A model generated the notes under the pieces. It was given only the letters and a program-made list of their open reading frames with translations. It had not been told where the DNA came from and made no database searches. A stretch of 26,266 nucleotides of DNA from Nitrosopumilales archaeon (GTDB lineage: Archaea > Thermoproteota > Nitrososphaeria > Nitrososphaerales > Nitrososphaeraceae). A program made the translations under genes and the position numbers. The DNA lies in assembly GCA_009665115.1 (NCBI GenBank), contig WJXE01000003.1, positions 1-26,266 on the forward strand. The letters are read 5' to 3'. Positions 15,178 to 21,488 of the stretch are shown one piece after another (the stretch's first letter is position 1; every line of letters begins with the position of its first letter).

Positions 15178-15270
15178 GAAAGTGGTAAATGAAAATTTCA
15201 TATTAAACTAGAAGCTGCTATTCTAGATCCATCGGAAATTTAGCGCGCTCTAATCCGTGGCCACTTTTCC
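15177..15270. repeat. Nested inverted repeats downstream of the aldehyde dehydrogenase
   Basis: GGAAAGTGG (15177-15185) can pair with CCACTTTTCC (15261-15270). Between them CTAGAA-N7-TTCTAG (about 15209-15226) forms a 6-bp hairpin. This could be a 3'-end structure of the aldehyde dehydrogenase message in the 263-bp convergent gap before the TatD gene. The rest of that gap holds no clear gene. Confidence 0.3.
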
Positions 15271-15407
15271 CATTAACGAGCAACAGATACTGGAAGTTAT
15301 TCTTCATGAACACTCTCCACGACCGGTGTACACCTGCGGGTAGTGGATAGGTTAAACGGTAGACGATATAATAATGAGTAAATGTTGAGCACTAGGCTGA
15401 TCAAACC

Positions 15408-15438
15408 CTGATCCTGCTATTTCGACCCGTGATCAGGC
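15408..15438. repeat. Inverted repeat CCTGATC/GATCAGG in convergent gap
   Basis: CCTGATC (near 15408) and GATCAGG (near 15431) form a 7-bp stem with a loop of about 17 nt. An alternative pairing uses GGCTGATCA upstream with TGATCAGGCC. It sits a few bases past the 3' end of the TatD-family gene and could be a 3'-end structure for it. Confidence 0.35.
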
Positions 15439-15440
15439 CA

Positions 15441-16214
15441 TTATAACTTTCTATTCAAATACGATTCCGCGTTCCTCTCCAATAAATCAACGGTCTCGTG
15501 GTAAGTCATCCCAAGTACATTCGCAGCACAATTAACTACGCTAACCAAGAAAGAACTAGACATAGATGGAAGGTTATTAAAGCACCGCCGGTACCTCACT
15601 GGGCCGTCCGTCTCGACAAGGAATCTATCTTTGGGAGTATTTTTCAACAAGACTTTCTTCTCTTCCGAATAAATTAAAACTGGGCCATACGAAACGAACA
15701 AGCCCATGTCGGTAGATCTAGCCAGCTGCTTCTTACTTCCAGCAAACCAATGTAGTAGACCATTTCTAATATCATAGGTTTTTAGCATTTCTAATATGTG
15801 ATCTAATGATCCTCGAGAATGTATTGAGACAGGCTTCTTTGTTCTTTCCGCTAGGACAAGCATGCTATGAAAGACTTCTTTTTGCTTGTCGTAAGAGCTC
15901 TCGTTTATGCGTGTGTAAACAGGATCGAGGCCTATCTCACCAATACCGTCGATCGAGTCAAGGTTATTATTGAAAATTTCAATGAATCTCGTAACATCTT
16001 CAGTTTGTGCAAATTCAGGATGTATTCCAGCAAACGGTGTCACTATGTCGCGGGTGGAATCGCCGAAGAGCTCCAAACTTTTTGTCAGTGTTTCCGTATT
16101 TACGGTTACAGAACACGCATTGATTCTTAATGCCTTCAGATTATTGAAAATATGTTCCATATATCCTGAGTATTCGTTATCCGTTAGATGAATGTGCGCG
16201 TCAACTATTGTCAT
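15441..16214 (-). CDS. TatD-family metal-dependent hydrolase
   Basis: The protein (257 aa from the chosen ATG) has the family motifs in order: VDAHIHL (metal His pair near H7/H9), GIHPEF, GEIGLDP (metal Glu), SIHSRG, LHWFAGS and ETDGP (metal Asp near the C-terminal third). TatD-like enzymes are TIM-barrel deoxyribonucleases or related phosphodiesterases acting in the cytoplasm; the substrate of archaeal members is not established. I chose ATG 16214, giving MTIVDAHIHL as in homologues, over a TTG at 16229. A TATA-like stretch on the minus strand (16241-16250) is about 31 bp upstream of 16214. Family length is normal. Confidence 0.9.
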   Translation of the reverse strand: MTIVDAHIHLTDNEYSGYMEHIFNNLKALRINACSVTVNTETLTKSLELFGDSTRDIVTPFAGIHPEFAQTEDVTRFIEIFNNNLDSIDGIGEIGLDPVYTRINESSYDKQKEVFHSMLVLAERTKKPVSIHSRGSLDHILEMLKTYDIRNGLLHWFAGSKKQLARSTDMGLFVSYGPVLIYSEEKKVLLKNTPKDRFLVETDGPVRYRRCFNNLPSMSSSFLVSVVNCAANVLGMTYHETVDLLERNAESYLNRKL

Positions 16215-16240
16215 CGAGTCGTACAACAAGCAAAGAAAGG

Positions 16241-16250
16241 TTTTGATAAT
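16241..16250 (-). promoter_or_regulatory. TATA-like box of the TatD gene
   Basis: The minus strand reads ATTATCAAAA, followed upstream by CAATATT. It is centred about 31 bp before the ATG at 16214 and supports that start over the TTG at 16229. Confidence 0.45.
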
Positions 16251-16272
16251 ATTGAGCTTACTCGCATATATG

Positions 16273-16377
16273 CTACTGCAATGTTAATTCTAGCCGTCGT
16301 TTGACTTGTTCAAAAGCCATGTAAATAAATTCAAATCCCGGCGCCTCGAAATATGCGATGTGCACCCGAAATAACAT
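16273..16377 (-). CDS. Possible 34-aa peptide gene between histone and TatD genes
   Basis: ATG 16377 to TAG 16273-16275 encodes a peptide with an aromatic first half (FRVHIAYFEAPGFEFIYMAF) and an amphipathic basic end (EQVKRRLELTLQ). The codons follow a purine-first trend and the composition looks coding-like. I know no homologue, and a 35-codon frame can easily arise by chance. No strong TATA box is seen at the expected distance. It lies 58 bp upstream of the TatD start, on the same strand. Confidence 0.25.
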   Translation of the reverse strand: MLFRVHIAYFEAPGFEFIYMAFEQVKRRLELTLQ

Positions 16378-16444
16378 TATTTGAATAAGATAGCTGCATG
16401 TTTTGGGACGTTGCGTTTCGGTTTTGTCAATTATGTTTATGAGG

Positions 16445-16669
16445 TTAAAGTTTCAGGATGTTTTTTGATGCGAGATGCACGTCTTCAGACTTTACAGTTT
16501 TTCTACCTGCATGAAGGGATAACTCTACGGCTTGCCTTGCGATTTTTTCTGCGACTTCTTCCAGAACTTTTCGAAGCGCGTCTGCTGCATCGTCACTTAC
16601 TCTGTCAGCACCTGATTTCTTAATCACGCGATACATACTGGCAAGACCGAGTTCAGGGTTAGACGACAT
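16445..16669 (-). CDS. Archaeal histone (HMf-like)
   Basis: This 74-aa single histone fold begins MSSNPELGLASMYRVIKKSGADRVSDDAA. It has the L1 loop (GADRVSDDAA), the long central helix (ALRKVLEEVAEKIARQAVELSLHAGRKTV) and KTVKSEDVHLASK, which contains the conserved GRKTV/EDV DNA-contact motif. It forms dimers and larger assemblies that wrap chromosomal DNA. I chose ATG 16669 rather than the in-frame ATG at 16696: a TATA-like box (16697-16706) is 32 bp from 16669 and overlaps the codon at 16696, which therefore cannot be in the message. The extra residues would also not fit the family. The gene stands alone downstream of glmS. Confidence 0.95.
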   Translation of the reverse strand: MSSNPELGLASMYRVIKKSGADRVSDDAADALRKVLEEVAEKIARQAVELSLHAGRKTVKSEDVHLASKNILKL

Positions 16670-16696
16670 GATACACATTGACAACTGCTCATACAT

Positions 16697-16706
16697 GTTA
16701 AAAATC
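16697..16706 (-). promoter_or_regulatory. TATA-like box of the histone gene
   Basis: The minus strand reads GATTTTTAAC, centred 32 bp before the ATG at 16669. It rules out the upstream in-frame ATG at 16696. Confidence 0.55.
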
Positions 16707-16811
16707 TTGTTGTTGTCCAGAAAATCCGATGTGGTGGCCGACGGGATGAAATCTGTGTTTGTATTTTACGGTAAGGCAGCCTTAAACGAAGAACCTCGTA
16801 GTGCATTGTGC

Positions 16812-16844
16812 TTAACCGTCTAATGCCGGCTGTGATCCGGTTAA
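16812..16844. repeat. Inverted repeat TTAACCG/CGGTTAA
   Basis: A perfect 7-bp stem encloses 19 nt that include GCCGGC. It lies about 140 bp upstream of the histone start. It could be an RNA hairpin or a protein-binding dyad; nothing decides between these. Confidence 0.35.
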
Positions 16845-17060
16845 ACATAGTTAGACAAGAGAGTCACTCTTCACATAGGAACGGATAGCTCGTATTGTGT
16901 TATTCAATAACTTCAAGTGTTAAAAATGGTAACTCTACATTTCGGTAGATATGTCTTCAACTTCAAATGGAACGCTTACTATCTAATTGGACTCTAAAAA
17001 ACAAGGAACCTTGATGGTGCATTTACGGATCATAATAGCAGGTGCCTGAGTACTGAAACA

Positions 17061-17174
17061 ATGATACAGATGCTAGCACGCTACTTAGACTAGGAATAAG
17101 TGCTATCATTGCCGTGGCTGTCAGGTAAATCAACAACCACAATCAATTCAGTCCCTGCGAAAGCGATAGCATAA
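17061..17174 (+). pseudogene. Possible decayed secreted-protein gene start (two frameshifts)
   Basis: Three short frames follow one another: ATG 17061 gives MIQMLARY. A second frame then gives LRLGISAIIAVAV, a hydrophobic core. A third gives LSGKSTTTINSVPAKAIA before TAA at 17172-17174. Read together with two single-base shifts they resemble a signal peptide with an AKA-type cleavage site, or the class III signal of a pilin (RLGISAIIAVAV). The stop codons in the actual frames make it non-functional as read. This is pattern recognition only; chance cannot be excluded. Confidence 0.2.
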
Positions 17175-17240
17175 AAGACATAAGGCTAACGATATAGTAT
17201 ATCCTATACCACTTGATCAACCCGAATAAATGAAGTTTTT

Positions 17241-19007
17241 TTATTTGACTGTGACCGATTTGGCAAGGTTCCTGGGGTAATCAGGATCGACGCTCTTTCT
17301 GAGAGCTAAATAATATGCGAGAATCTGGAACGGAACTACCTCCAAAAGAGGATAAAGCGCATCTCTTACTGATGGTATCCTCACAAAGATGTCATACACA
17401 TCGTTCGGTTCATCTGAAACTCCGATTATTGTAGCTCCTCTCGCCTTGATCTCGTGCGCGCTGGCTATGTTATCATCAAAGGTCCCGTCCCGAGGGTTGA
17501 TTATTACTACGATACTGTTTTTATCTATTAATGCTAGCGGACCATGTTTTAATTCACCCGCTGCGATACCCTCGGCATGAATATATGCGAGTTCTTTAAT
17601 TTTGAGCGCACCTTCAAGGGCAATAGGATAATGTATAGACCTTCCCATGATATAGATGTCCTTTGCATCTCTTATGCGGTCGGCGACTTTTTCAATTTCA
17701 GTTTCAGAAGCAAGCACCTCGTTTATAGCGTCCACAAGTTCTAGTTTGCCTGCCTCGTAGTCGACACGACCATTGCATAGCCTGTCAACTACGCTATAAA
17801 GCAGAGACAATTGTCCTGTAAAGCTTTTAGTTGCAGCCACACCCACTTCAGGCCCACAATCGATGCTGAGAAAAGAATCGCTAATTCTGGCTAACGAAGA
17901 CGTCGGTATATTAACAATTGAAAGAATCTTTGCACCCATTTGTTTTGCGGTCTTGACTGAGTGCAAAACGTCCGCGGTCTCTCCACTTTGAGAGATGGCG
18001 ACCAAAACTGAGCTACTGTCGAGAGCATCAAGTGCGTACTGAAATTCGCTTGACATAATAGATTCGGCTCGAATTTTTGCAAACCTTGCAAGAATATGCT
18101 TTGCAACTAAAGCTGAATGGTAGCTAGTTCCACTTCCTGTGAGATAGATAGTCTTAGAATCAAGTAGGATCCTGCAAAAGCTATTTATTTTATCTCTATT
18201 TTGGGTTGCTGCTATCATAATTGTATGTGGTTGCTCGTGAATTTCTTTCAATGTGTGATGAGTAAATTTACCTTTATCTATGGCGGCTAATTCCCAAGCT
18301 ACCTGCGTAACAGGACGACTCACGGGATTTCCATCAGAATCATATAACTTCAAACTATGTCTGTCAATAACAGCGATGTCCTTATTATCAAGAAAAATGG
18401 CTTTATCCGTGTACGGTAGGAATCCGAGAATATCGCTTGAGATGAAATACCCGTTTTCTACGGGGCCAATTATAAGAGGCTCGTCATATCTTGAGCCACA
18501 TATTGTCCCATCCTCGAAAGCCGCTACGAACGCATAACTCCCCTTCAGTCTTTTGCATGTTTTAATTATAGTTTGAGTTCCGTCCTTTTGCTCGGCATAA
18601 TACCTTTCGAGAAGATGTGCAATAACCTCGCTGTCTGTGTCGCTTTTGAACTTATGGCCAAGATGAATAAGCTCTTCTTTTAATTCTTTATAATTTTCGA
18701 CAATTCCGTTGTGGACGACGGCAATATCAGCTGTGCATCCGTAATGAGGATGAGCATTTTTATCTGTCACACCCCCATGAGTCGCCCACCTGGTGTGTCC
18801 TATTCCTATCTGTCCGGGCATCATTATCAAGTTAAGAGCTTTATCGACGTCAGCTACCCTGCCTATGCCTTTCCGCGTGGAGATCCTGCCGTTGTCTATA
18901 GTGGCTATTCCTACACTATCGTAGCCTCTGTATTCCATTCGTTTAAGGCTCTCAACCAAGACAGGGGCTACATTTAGCCTACCAGTATATCCTATAATTG
19001 AACACAC
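17241..19007 (-). CDS. glmS: Glutamine-fructose-6-phosphate aminotransferase (isomerising)
   Basis: This 588-aa GlmS makes glucosamine 6-phosphate from fructose 6-phosphate and glutamine, the entry to UDP-GlcNAc, surface glycans and N-glycosylation. The N-terminal Ntn glutaminase has the nucleophile C2 (MCSIIGY), HTRWATHG at 71-78 and HNGIVEN at 99-105. Two SIS sugar-isomerase domains follow, with TGSGTSYHSA in the first, and MGRS.HYPIALEGALKIKELAYI.AEG and ELKHGPLALI in the second. The end, PRNLAKSVTVK, is the family's conserved C-terminus. The GTG at 19007 places Cys directly at position 2, as required after Met removal. A TATA-like box (19028-19037) lies 27 bp upstream. It is divergent from the HTH regulator gene, with 160 bp between the starts. 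Confidence 0.97.
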   Translation of the reverse strand: MCSIIGYTGRLNVAPVLVESLKRMEYRGYDSVGIATIDNGRISTRKGIGRVADVDKALNLIMMPGQIGIGHTRWATHGGVTDKNAHPHYGCTADIAVVHNGIVENYKELKEELIHLGHKFKSDTDSEVIAHLLERYYAEQKDGTQTIIKTCKRLKGSYAFVAAFEDGTICGSRYDEPLIIGPVENGYFISSDILGFLPYTDKAIFLDNKDIAVIDRHSLKLYDSDGNPVSRPVTQVAWELAAIDKGKFTHHTLKEIHEQPHTIMIAATQNRDKINSFCRILLDSKTIYLTGSGTSYHSALVAKHILARFAKIRAESIMSSEFQYALDALDSSSVLVAISQSGETADVLHSVKTAKQMGAKILSIVNIPTSSLARISDSFLSIDCGPEVGVAATKSFTGQLSLLYSVVDRLCNGRVDYEAGKLELVDAINEVLASETEIEKVADRIRDAKDIYIMGRSIHYPIALEGALKIKELAYIHAEGIAAGELKHGPLALIDKNSIVVIINPRDGTFDDNIASAHEIKARGATIIGVSDEPNDVYDIFVRIPSVRDALYPLLEVVPFQILAYYLALRKSVDPDYPRNLAKSVTVK

Positions 19008-19027
19008 AAATGTTAGTGGCTATGAGG

Positions 19028-19037
19028 GCTTTTAACA
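19028..19037 (-). promoter_or_regulatory. TATA-like box of glmS
   Basis: The minus strand reads TGTTAAAAGC, centred about 27 bp before the GTG at 19007, as for a leaderless transcript. Confidence 0.5.
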
Positions 19038-19123
19038 ATTATGAACGAATTGACGTACCATTGTGAGATTTGGCATACTGGTAAACAGGTTCGGTTAAGG
19101 TCGGTCAGTTAAAATTTCTTTAT

Positions 19124-19149
19124 ACCGCTAAATATCATTATATAGCGGT
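19124..19149. promoter_or_regulatory. Inverted repeat enclosing the TATA box of the HTH regulator gene
   Basis: ACCGCTA (19124-19130) and TAGCGGT (19143-19149) are perfect 7-bp arms, 12 bp apart. With the inner bases, 10 of 13 positions are symmetric. The TATA box ATTATATA (19137-19144) lies inside the dyad, 27 bp before the TTG at 19168. A dimer bound here would block TBP/TFB. Autoregulation by the HTH protein is the simplest hypothesis. Confidence 0.55.
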
Positions 19150-19167
19150 TGTGGCGCATCCTGGCTG

Positions 19168-20136
19168 TTGTTGACAGAGAAGACGCTGGTACATCTGGCG
19201 AATGGTAAAGTTCTTGGTAAAAAGATCGTTGTTTTCGATAATGTGGAACATATCAGAGTACTCTCGAATCCTTTGGCCTGGCAAATAATGCGATTGCTGT
19301 CGGATACTCCAATGTATCCAATAGAAATAGCAAAGAAACTCAAAATCTACGAGCAAAGTGCATACTATTATGTACGAAAGTTGGTAGAAATTGGGGCTTT
19401 GGAGGAGGCCGGTACAAGCCATGTCAGGGGCGGCACTGCTAGGCTTTATCATTCTTCTAGCCCGGCATTTGGAATTGAAATGAGCGGGGGCGAAAGGCAA
19501 TTGGATTTCCAGACGCATGCTAATTATGAGCATCAACATGCGCGCAAATTTTTTAACGACTATATTGTGAATAATACCTTCAAGGGGTTAATCATAGTGG
19601 GTGCTCCTGATCCTCATGGCCCCTACAGGTCATCTGCAAGGGATGGACATTATGCGGTACATCTAGCTTTTTTTTTAGGAACGATTAGTAATATTCCCTC
19701 TGAGTTTATAGTAAAGTTGGATGCCGATGCCAAGGCAGAAAAAGTAATAGAGGAAAACAATTTGATATCCATTGGTGGACCAGGTACAAACATAATAACA
19801 GCAGAATTCAACAAATTTTTGCCAATAAAATTCAACGAGAAGAACTTCTGGTCCGGTCTATTAGCAGGGTCTTCTGCCAAGCCCTATAACCTTGATAATC
19901 AAGGCTTAATTGCAAAAATAAAAAATCCTTACAACGACGGAAAAAATATTATTGTTGTTGCAGGCGTTAGGTCGATCGGAACTAAATCTGCGGTTATAGC
20001 ACTGACCAACTACAGCGAAGAAATCCTGAAGACTTATCAGAATGAGGAGGAGTGGGCATTAGTGGTGCAAGGCTTTGACATGAATGCTGATGGGAAGATC
20101 GATCACGTGGACATCATTTCGGAAGTAACGACCTAA
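19168..20136 (+). CDS. HTH transcriptional regulator with S-layer-like C-terminal domain
   Basis: This 322-aa protein has a winged-helix ArsR-like domain at about residues 25-100 (NPLAWQIMRLLSD, PIEIAKKLKIYEQSAYYYVRKLVEIGALEEAG). A linker of about 30 residues and an alpha/beta domain follow. The second domain has LIIVGAPDPHGPYRSSARDGHYAVHLAFFLG, then NLISIGGPGTNIITAEFN and VVAGVRSIGTKSAVIAL. The GGPxxNxxT pattern recalls the C-terminal domain of methanogen S-layer proteins, but without a signal peptide or TM segment here. The last residues contain an EF-hand-like loop (DMNADGKIDHVD, 304-315). The first of two tandem TTG codons (19168) is taken as the start, 27 bp from a TATA box inside a dyad. 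A ligand-sensing role for the second domain is inference. It converges with S4, with 8 bp between the stops. Confidence 0.75.
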   Translation: MLTEKTLVHLANGKVLGKKIVVFDNVEHIRVLSNPLAWQIMRLLSDTPMYPIEIAKKLKIYEQSAYYYVRKLVEIGALEEAGTSHVRGGTARLYHSSSPAFGIEMSGGERQLDFQTHANYEHQHARKFFNDYIVNNTFKGLIIVGAPDPHGPYRSSARDGHYAVHLAFFLGTISNIPSEFIVKLDADAKAEKVIEENNLISIGGPGTNIITAEFNKFLPIKFNEKNFWSGLLAGSSAKPYNLDNQGLIAKIKNPYNDGKNIIVVAGVRSIGTKSAVIALTNYSEEILKTYQNEEEWALVVQGFDMNADGKIDHVDIISEVTT

Positions 20137-20144
20137 GAACGCTC

Positions 20145-20657
20145 CTATGAAGTAGGTGCTGGTGCACTCGATAACGGACCCAGTACATCCACATGCAACA
20201 TAATCAACGGCTCTTCTTCTTTTTTCACTATATACCCAGGCAGGTTTATGATTCTATTACCTATCGACACATGTCCGTGAACTACCACCTGCCTCGCTTG
20301 ATGGGGTGATTTTGTACCGGCCTTCTTCATGACTATGGTTTGAAGTCTCCTCTCTAGCAGATCTTCAATCTTGAGATTTAGGATGTCGTCGAGGGAGGCA
20401 GATTCACTCACTAGGCCTAGTCTGTTCAAGGACTTTAGCAATCGGCTTTCTCTTTCAGTTCTTGCTTCAGTAGTCAAAGAAAGTAATGCTCGAGCTTGAT
20501 TTCTAAATCTAGCTACTTCGGTTTGTGCTTTCCAGAGCTCTCGCTTGTTCCGCAAGCCGTATGACCCTAGTGTATAAAGCTCGGCATTCAGTTGATCTGT
20601 TGTCCATATTCTTCTTGGTCGATGATAGCTCTTTTTTGGTTTACGAGGATCGCCCAT
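20145..20657 (-). CDS. rps4: 30S ribosomal protein S4
   Basis: This 170-aa archaeal uS4 begins MGDPRKPKKSYHRPRRIW. The central S4 domain (LLERRLQTIVMKKAGTKSPHQARQVVVHGHVSIGNRIINLPGYIV, about 97-142) has the conserved RNA-binding motif H..AR..V.HGH. It binds 16S rRNA and starts assembly of the small subunit body. The end is Pro/Ala-rich (SSAPAPTS). It follows S13 with 19 bp between, so the pair is an operon. S11, which follows S4 in the usual archaeal order, is not here: the next gene is convergent on the other strand. Confidence 0.96.
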   Translation of the reverse strand: MGDPRKPKKSYHRPRRIWTTDQLNAELYTLGSYGLRNKRELWKAQTEVARFRNQARALLSLTTEARTERESRLLKSLNRLGLVSESASLDDILNLKIEDLLERRLQTIVMKKAGTKSPHQARQVVVHGHVSIGNRIINLPGYIVKKEEEPLIMLHVDVLGPLSSAPAPTS

Positions 20658-20676
20658 ACTTCAGCCGCCTATATCC

Positions 20677-21249
20677 CTACTTCTTTTCGCTCTCCTTGGA
20701 GGGCGCTTCTTTGACTTTAGCAGGCGTAGCAGCAGTAGTAGTAGCAGTAGCAGCAGGCTGAGTAACCCCGGCAGCCGCGGCCTGTCCTCCCGGCATAGGT
20801 CTGGCCAATTTCTTTACACCCACAGCACCGCCTTTTCTGCCTGTGGTCCTTGTGCATTGACCTCTAACTCTTAAACCAAACATATGTCTATAACCGCGCC
20901 AACTCATGACAGCTTTTTCACGTTCTATATCATTTGAAATCATAAAATCCAAGTCTGAAGTAATAAGGTGCCGGTTAGAGCCGGTCTCCATGTCTTTTCG
21001 TCTGTTAAGGTACCAATCCGGCATACCCAATCTTGCCGGATCCCTAATAGCTGACTCGATGTCTGCTAATTCTTTATCTGTTAGAAATCCCAAGCGAAGA
21101 TTAGGATTAATTTTCAATGACTGTAATAAGACCTGTGCGAGATTATGACCGATTCCTTTAACTATGCTTAAAGCGACAATTATCTTCCTGCTTCCGTCTA
21201 TGTCCTTTCCTGCAATTCTGAGGATATGCTTGTATTCAGCGGCTGACAA
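20677..21249 (-). CDS. rps13: 30S ribosomal protein S13
   Basis: This 190-aa uS13 has ILRIAGKDIDG at the N-terminus, the helix-hairpin-helix-like IVKGIGHNLA, SWRGYRHMFGLRVRGQCTRTTGRKGGAVGV and a basic tail. It lies in the head of the 30S subunit and touches the P-site tRNA and the 50S subunit. After residue 150 there is a long low-complexity extension rich in Ala, Thr, Pro and Lys (AAAAGVTQPAATATTTAA). This exceeds the usual archaeal length and is encoded by a run of GCA/GTA-like trinucleotides on the plus strand. The TTG at 21249 is 26 bp downstream of a TATA-like box. It is divergent from the aspartate kinase gene. Confidence 0.96.
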   Translation of the reverse strand: MSAAEYKHILRIAGKDIDGSRKIIVALSIVKGIGHNLAQVLLQSLKINPNLRLGFLTDKELADIESAIRDPARLGMPDWYLNRRKDMETGSNRHLITSDLDFMISNDIEREKAVMSWRGYRHMFGLRVRGQCTRTTGRKGGAVGVKKLARPMPGGQAAAAGVTQPAATATTTAATPAKVKEAPSKESEKK

Positions 21250-21270
21250 TCAAAATGACGAAAGAATGTC

Positions 21271-21280
21271 TTAAATAAAA
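21271..21280 (-). promoter_or_regulatory. TATA-like box of the S13-S4 operon
   Basis: The minus strand reads TTTTATTTAA, centred 26 bp before the TTG at 21249. Confidence 0.6.
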
Positions 21281-21334
21281 ACCATACGAGATTAGTTGTT
21301 GGTGTTCATTTTGACCCTCGGAAGGTTTCGTAAT

Positions 21335-21360
21335 ATTGCGGGCCTTGCAAGCCTGCCAAT
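21335..21360. repeat. Imperfect dyad in the S13/aspartate kinase divergent region
   Basis: ATTG and CAAT border a palindromic core CTTGCAAG (21344-21351); 9 of 13 paired positions are symmetric over 26 bp. It lies about 60 bp upstream of the S13 TATA box and 100 bp upstream of the one for aspartate kinase. It could be a regulator site or a chance palindrome. Confidence 0.3.
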
Positions 21361-21458
21361 AGATGTTTTACAACGATACATATATGACTAAGAGATACTA
21401 TGTCTCGATTAATATTGGCATGTTGCGCCTTTGTCCTTTTCTTACCTGCTCAACATAT

Positions 21459-21467
21459 GCATTAAAA
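21459..21467 (+). promoter_or_regulatory. TATA-like box of the aspartate kinase gene
   Basis: GCATTAAAA is centred 26 bp before the ATG at 21489, as for a leaderless transcript. Confidence 0.55.
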
Positions 21468-21488
21468 CGCGAGGGTGGCTGATTTGCT

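Larger units (their letters stand above)
16707..17240. other. Gene-poor stretch between histone and glmS
   Basis: These roughly 530 bases lie between the histone promoter and the 3' end of glmS and hold no intact gene that I can support. They contain a 7-bp inverted repeat (TTAACCG at 16812-16818 and CGGTTAA at 16838-16844, 19-nt loop) and a short dyad (GATATA-N-TATATC near 17191-17203). They also contain a plus-strand relic that reads like a secreted-protein N-terminus if two frameshifts are allowed (17061-17174). No tRNA, SRP RNA or RNase P RNA signature was seen. Confidence 0.5.

Noticed and set aside
15340..15375. D-arm-like sequence GTGGATAGGTTAAACGGTAGAC
   Set aside because: No T-arm, acceptor or anticodon stem can be formed around it.
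16328..16348. T-arm-like TTCAAATCCCGG suggesting a tRNA
   Set aside because: No matching 5' half of the T-stem, no acceptor stem and no anticodon arm on either side.
16624..16848. 74-codon minus-strand frame over the histone start
   Set aside because: It overlaps the histone gene and its promoter in another frame and has no recognisable features.
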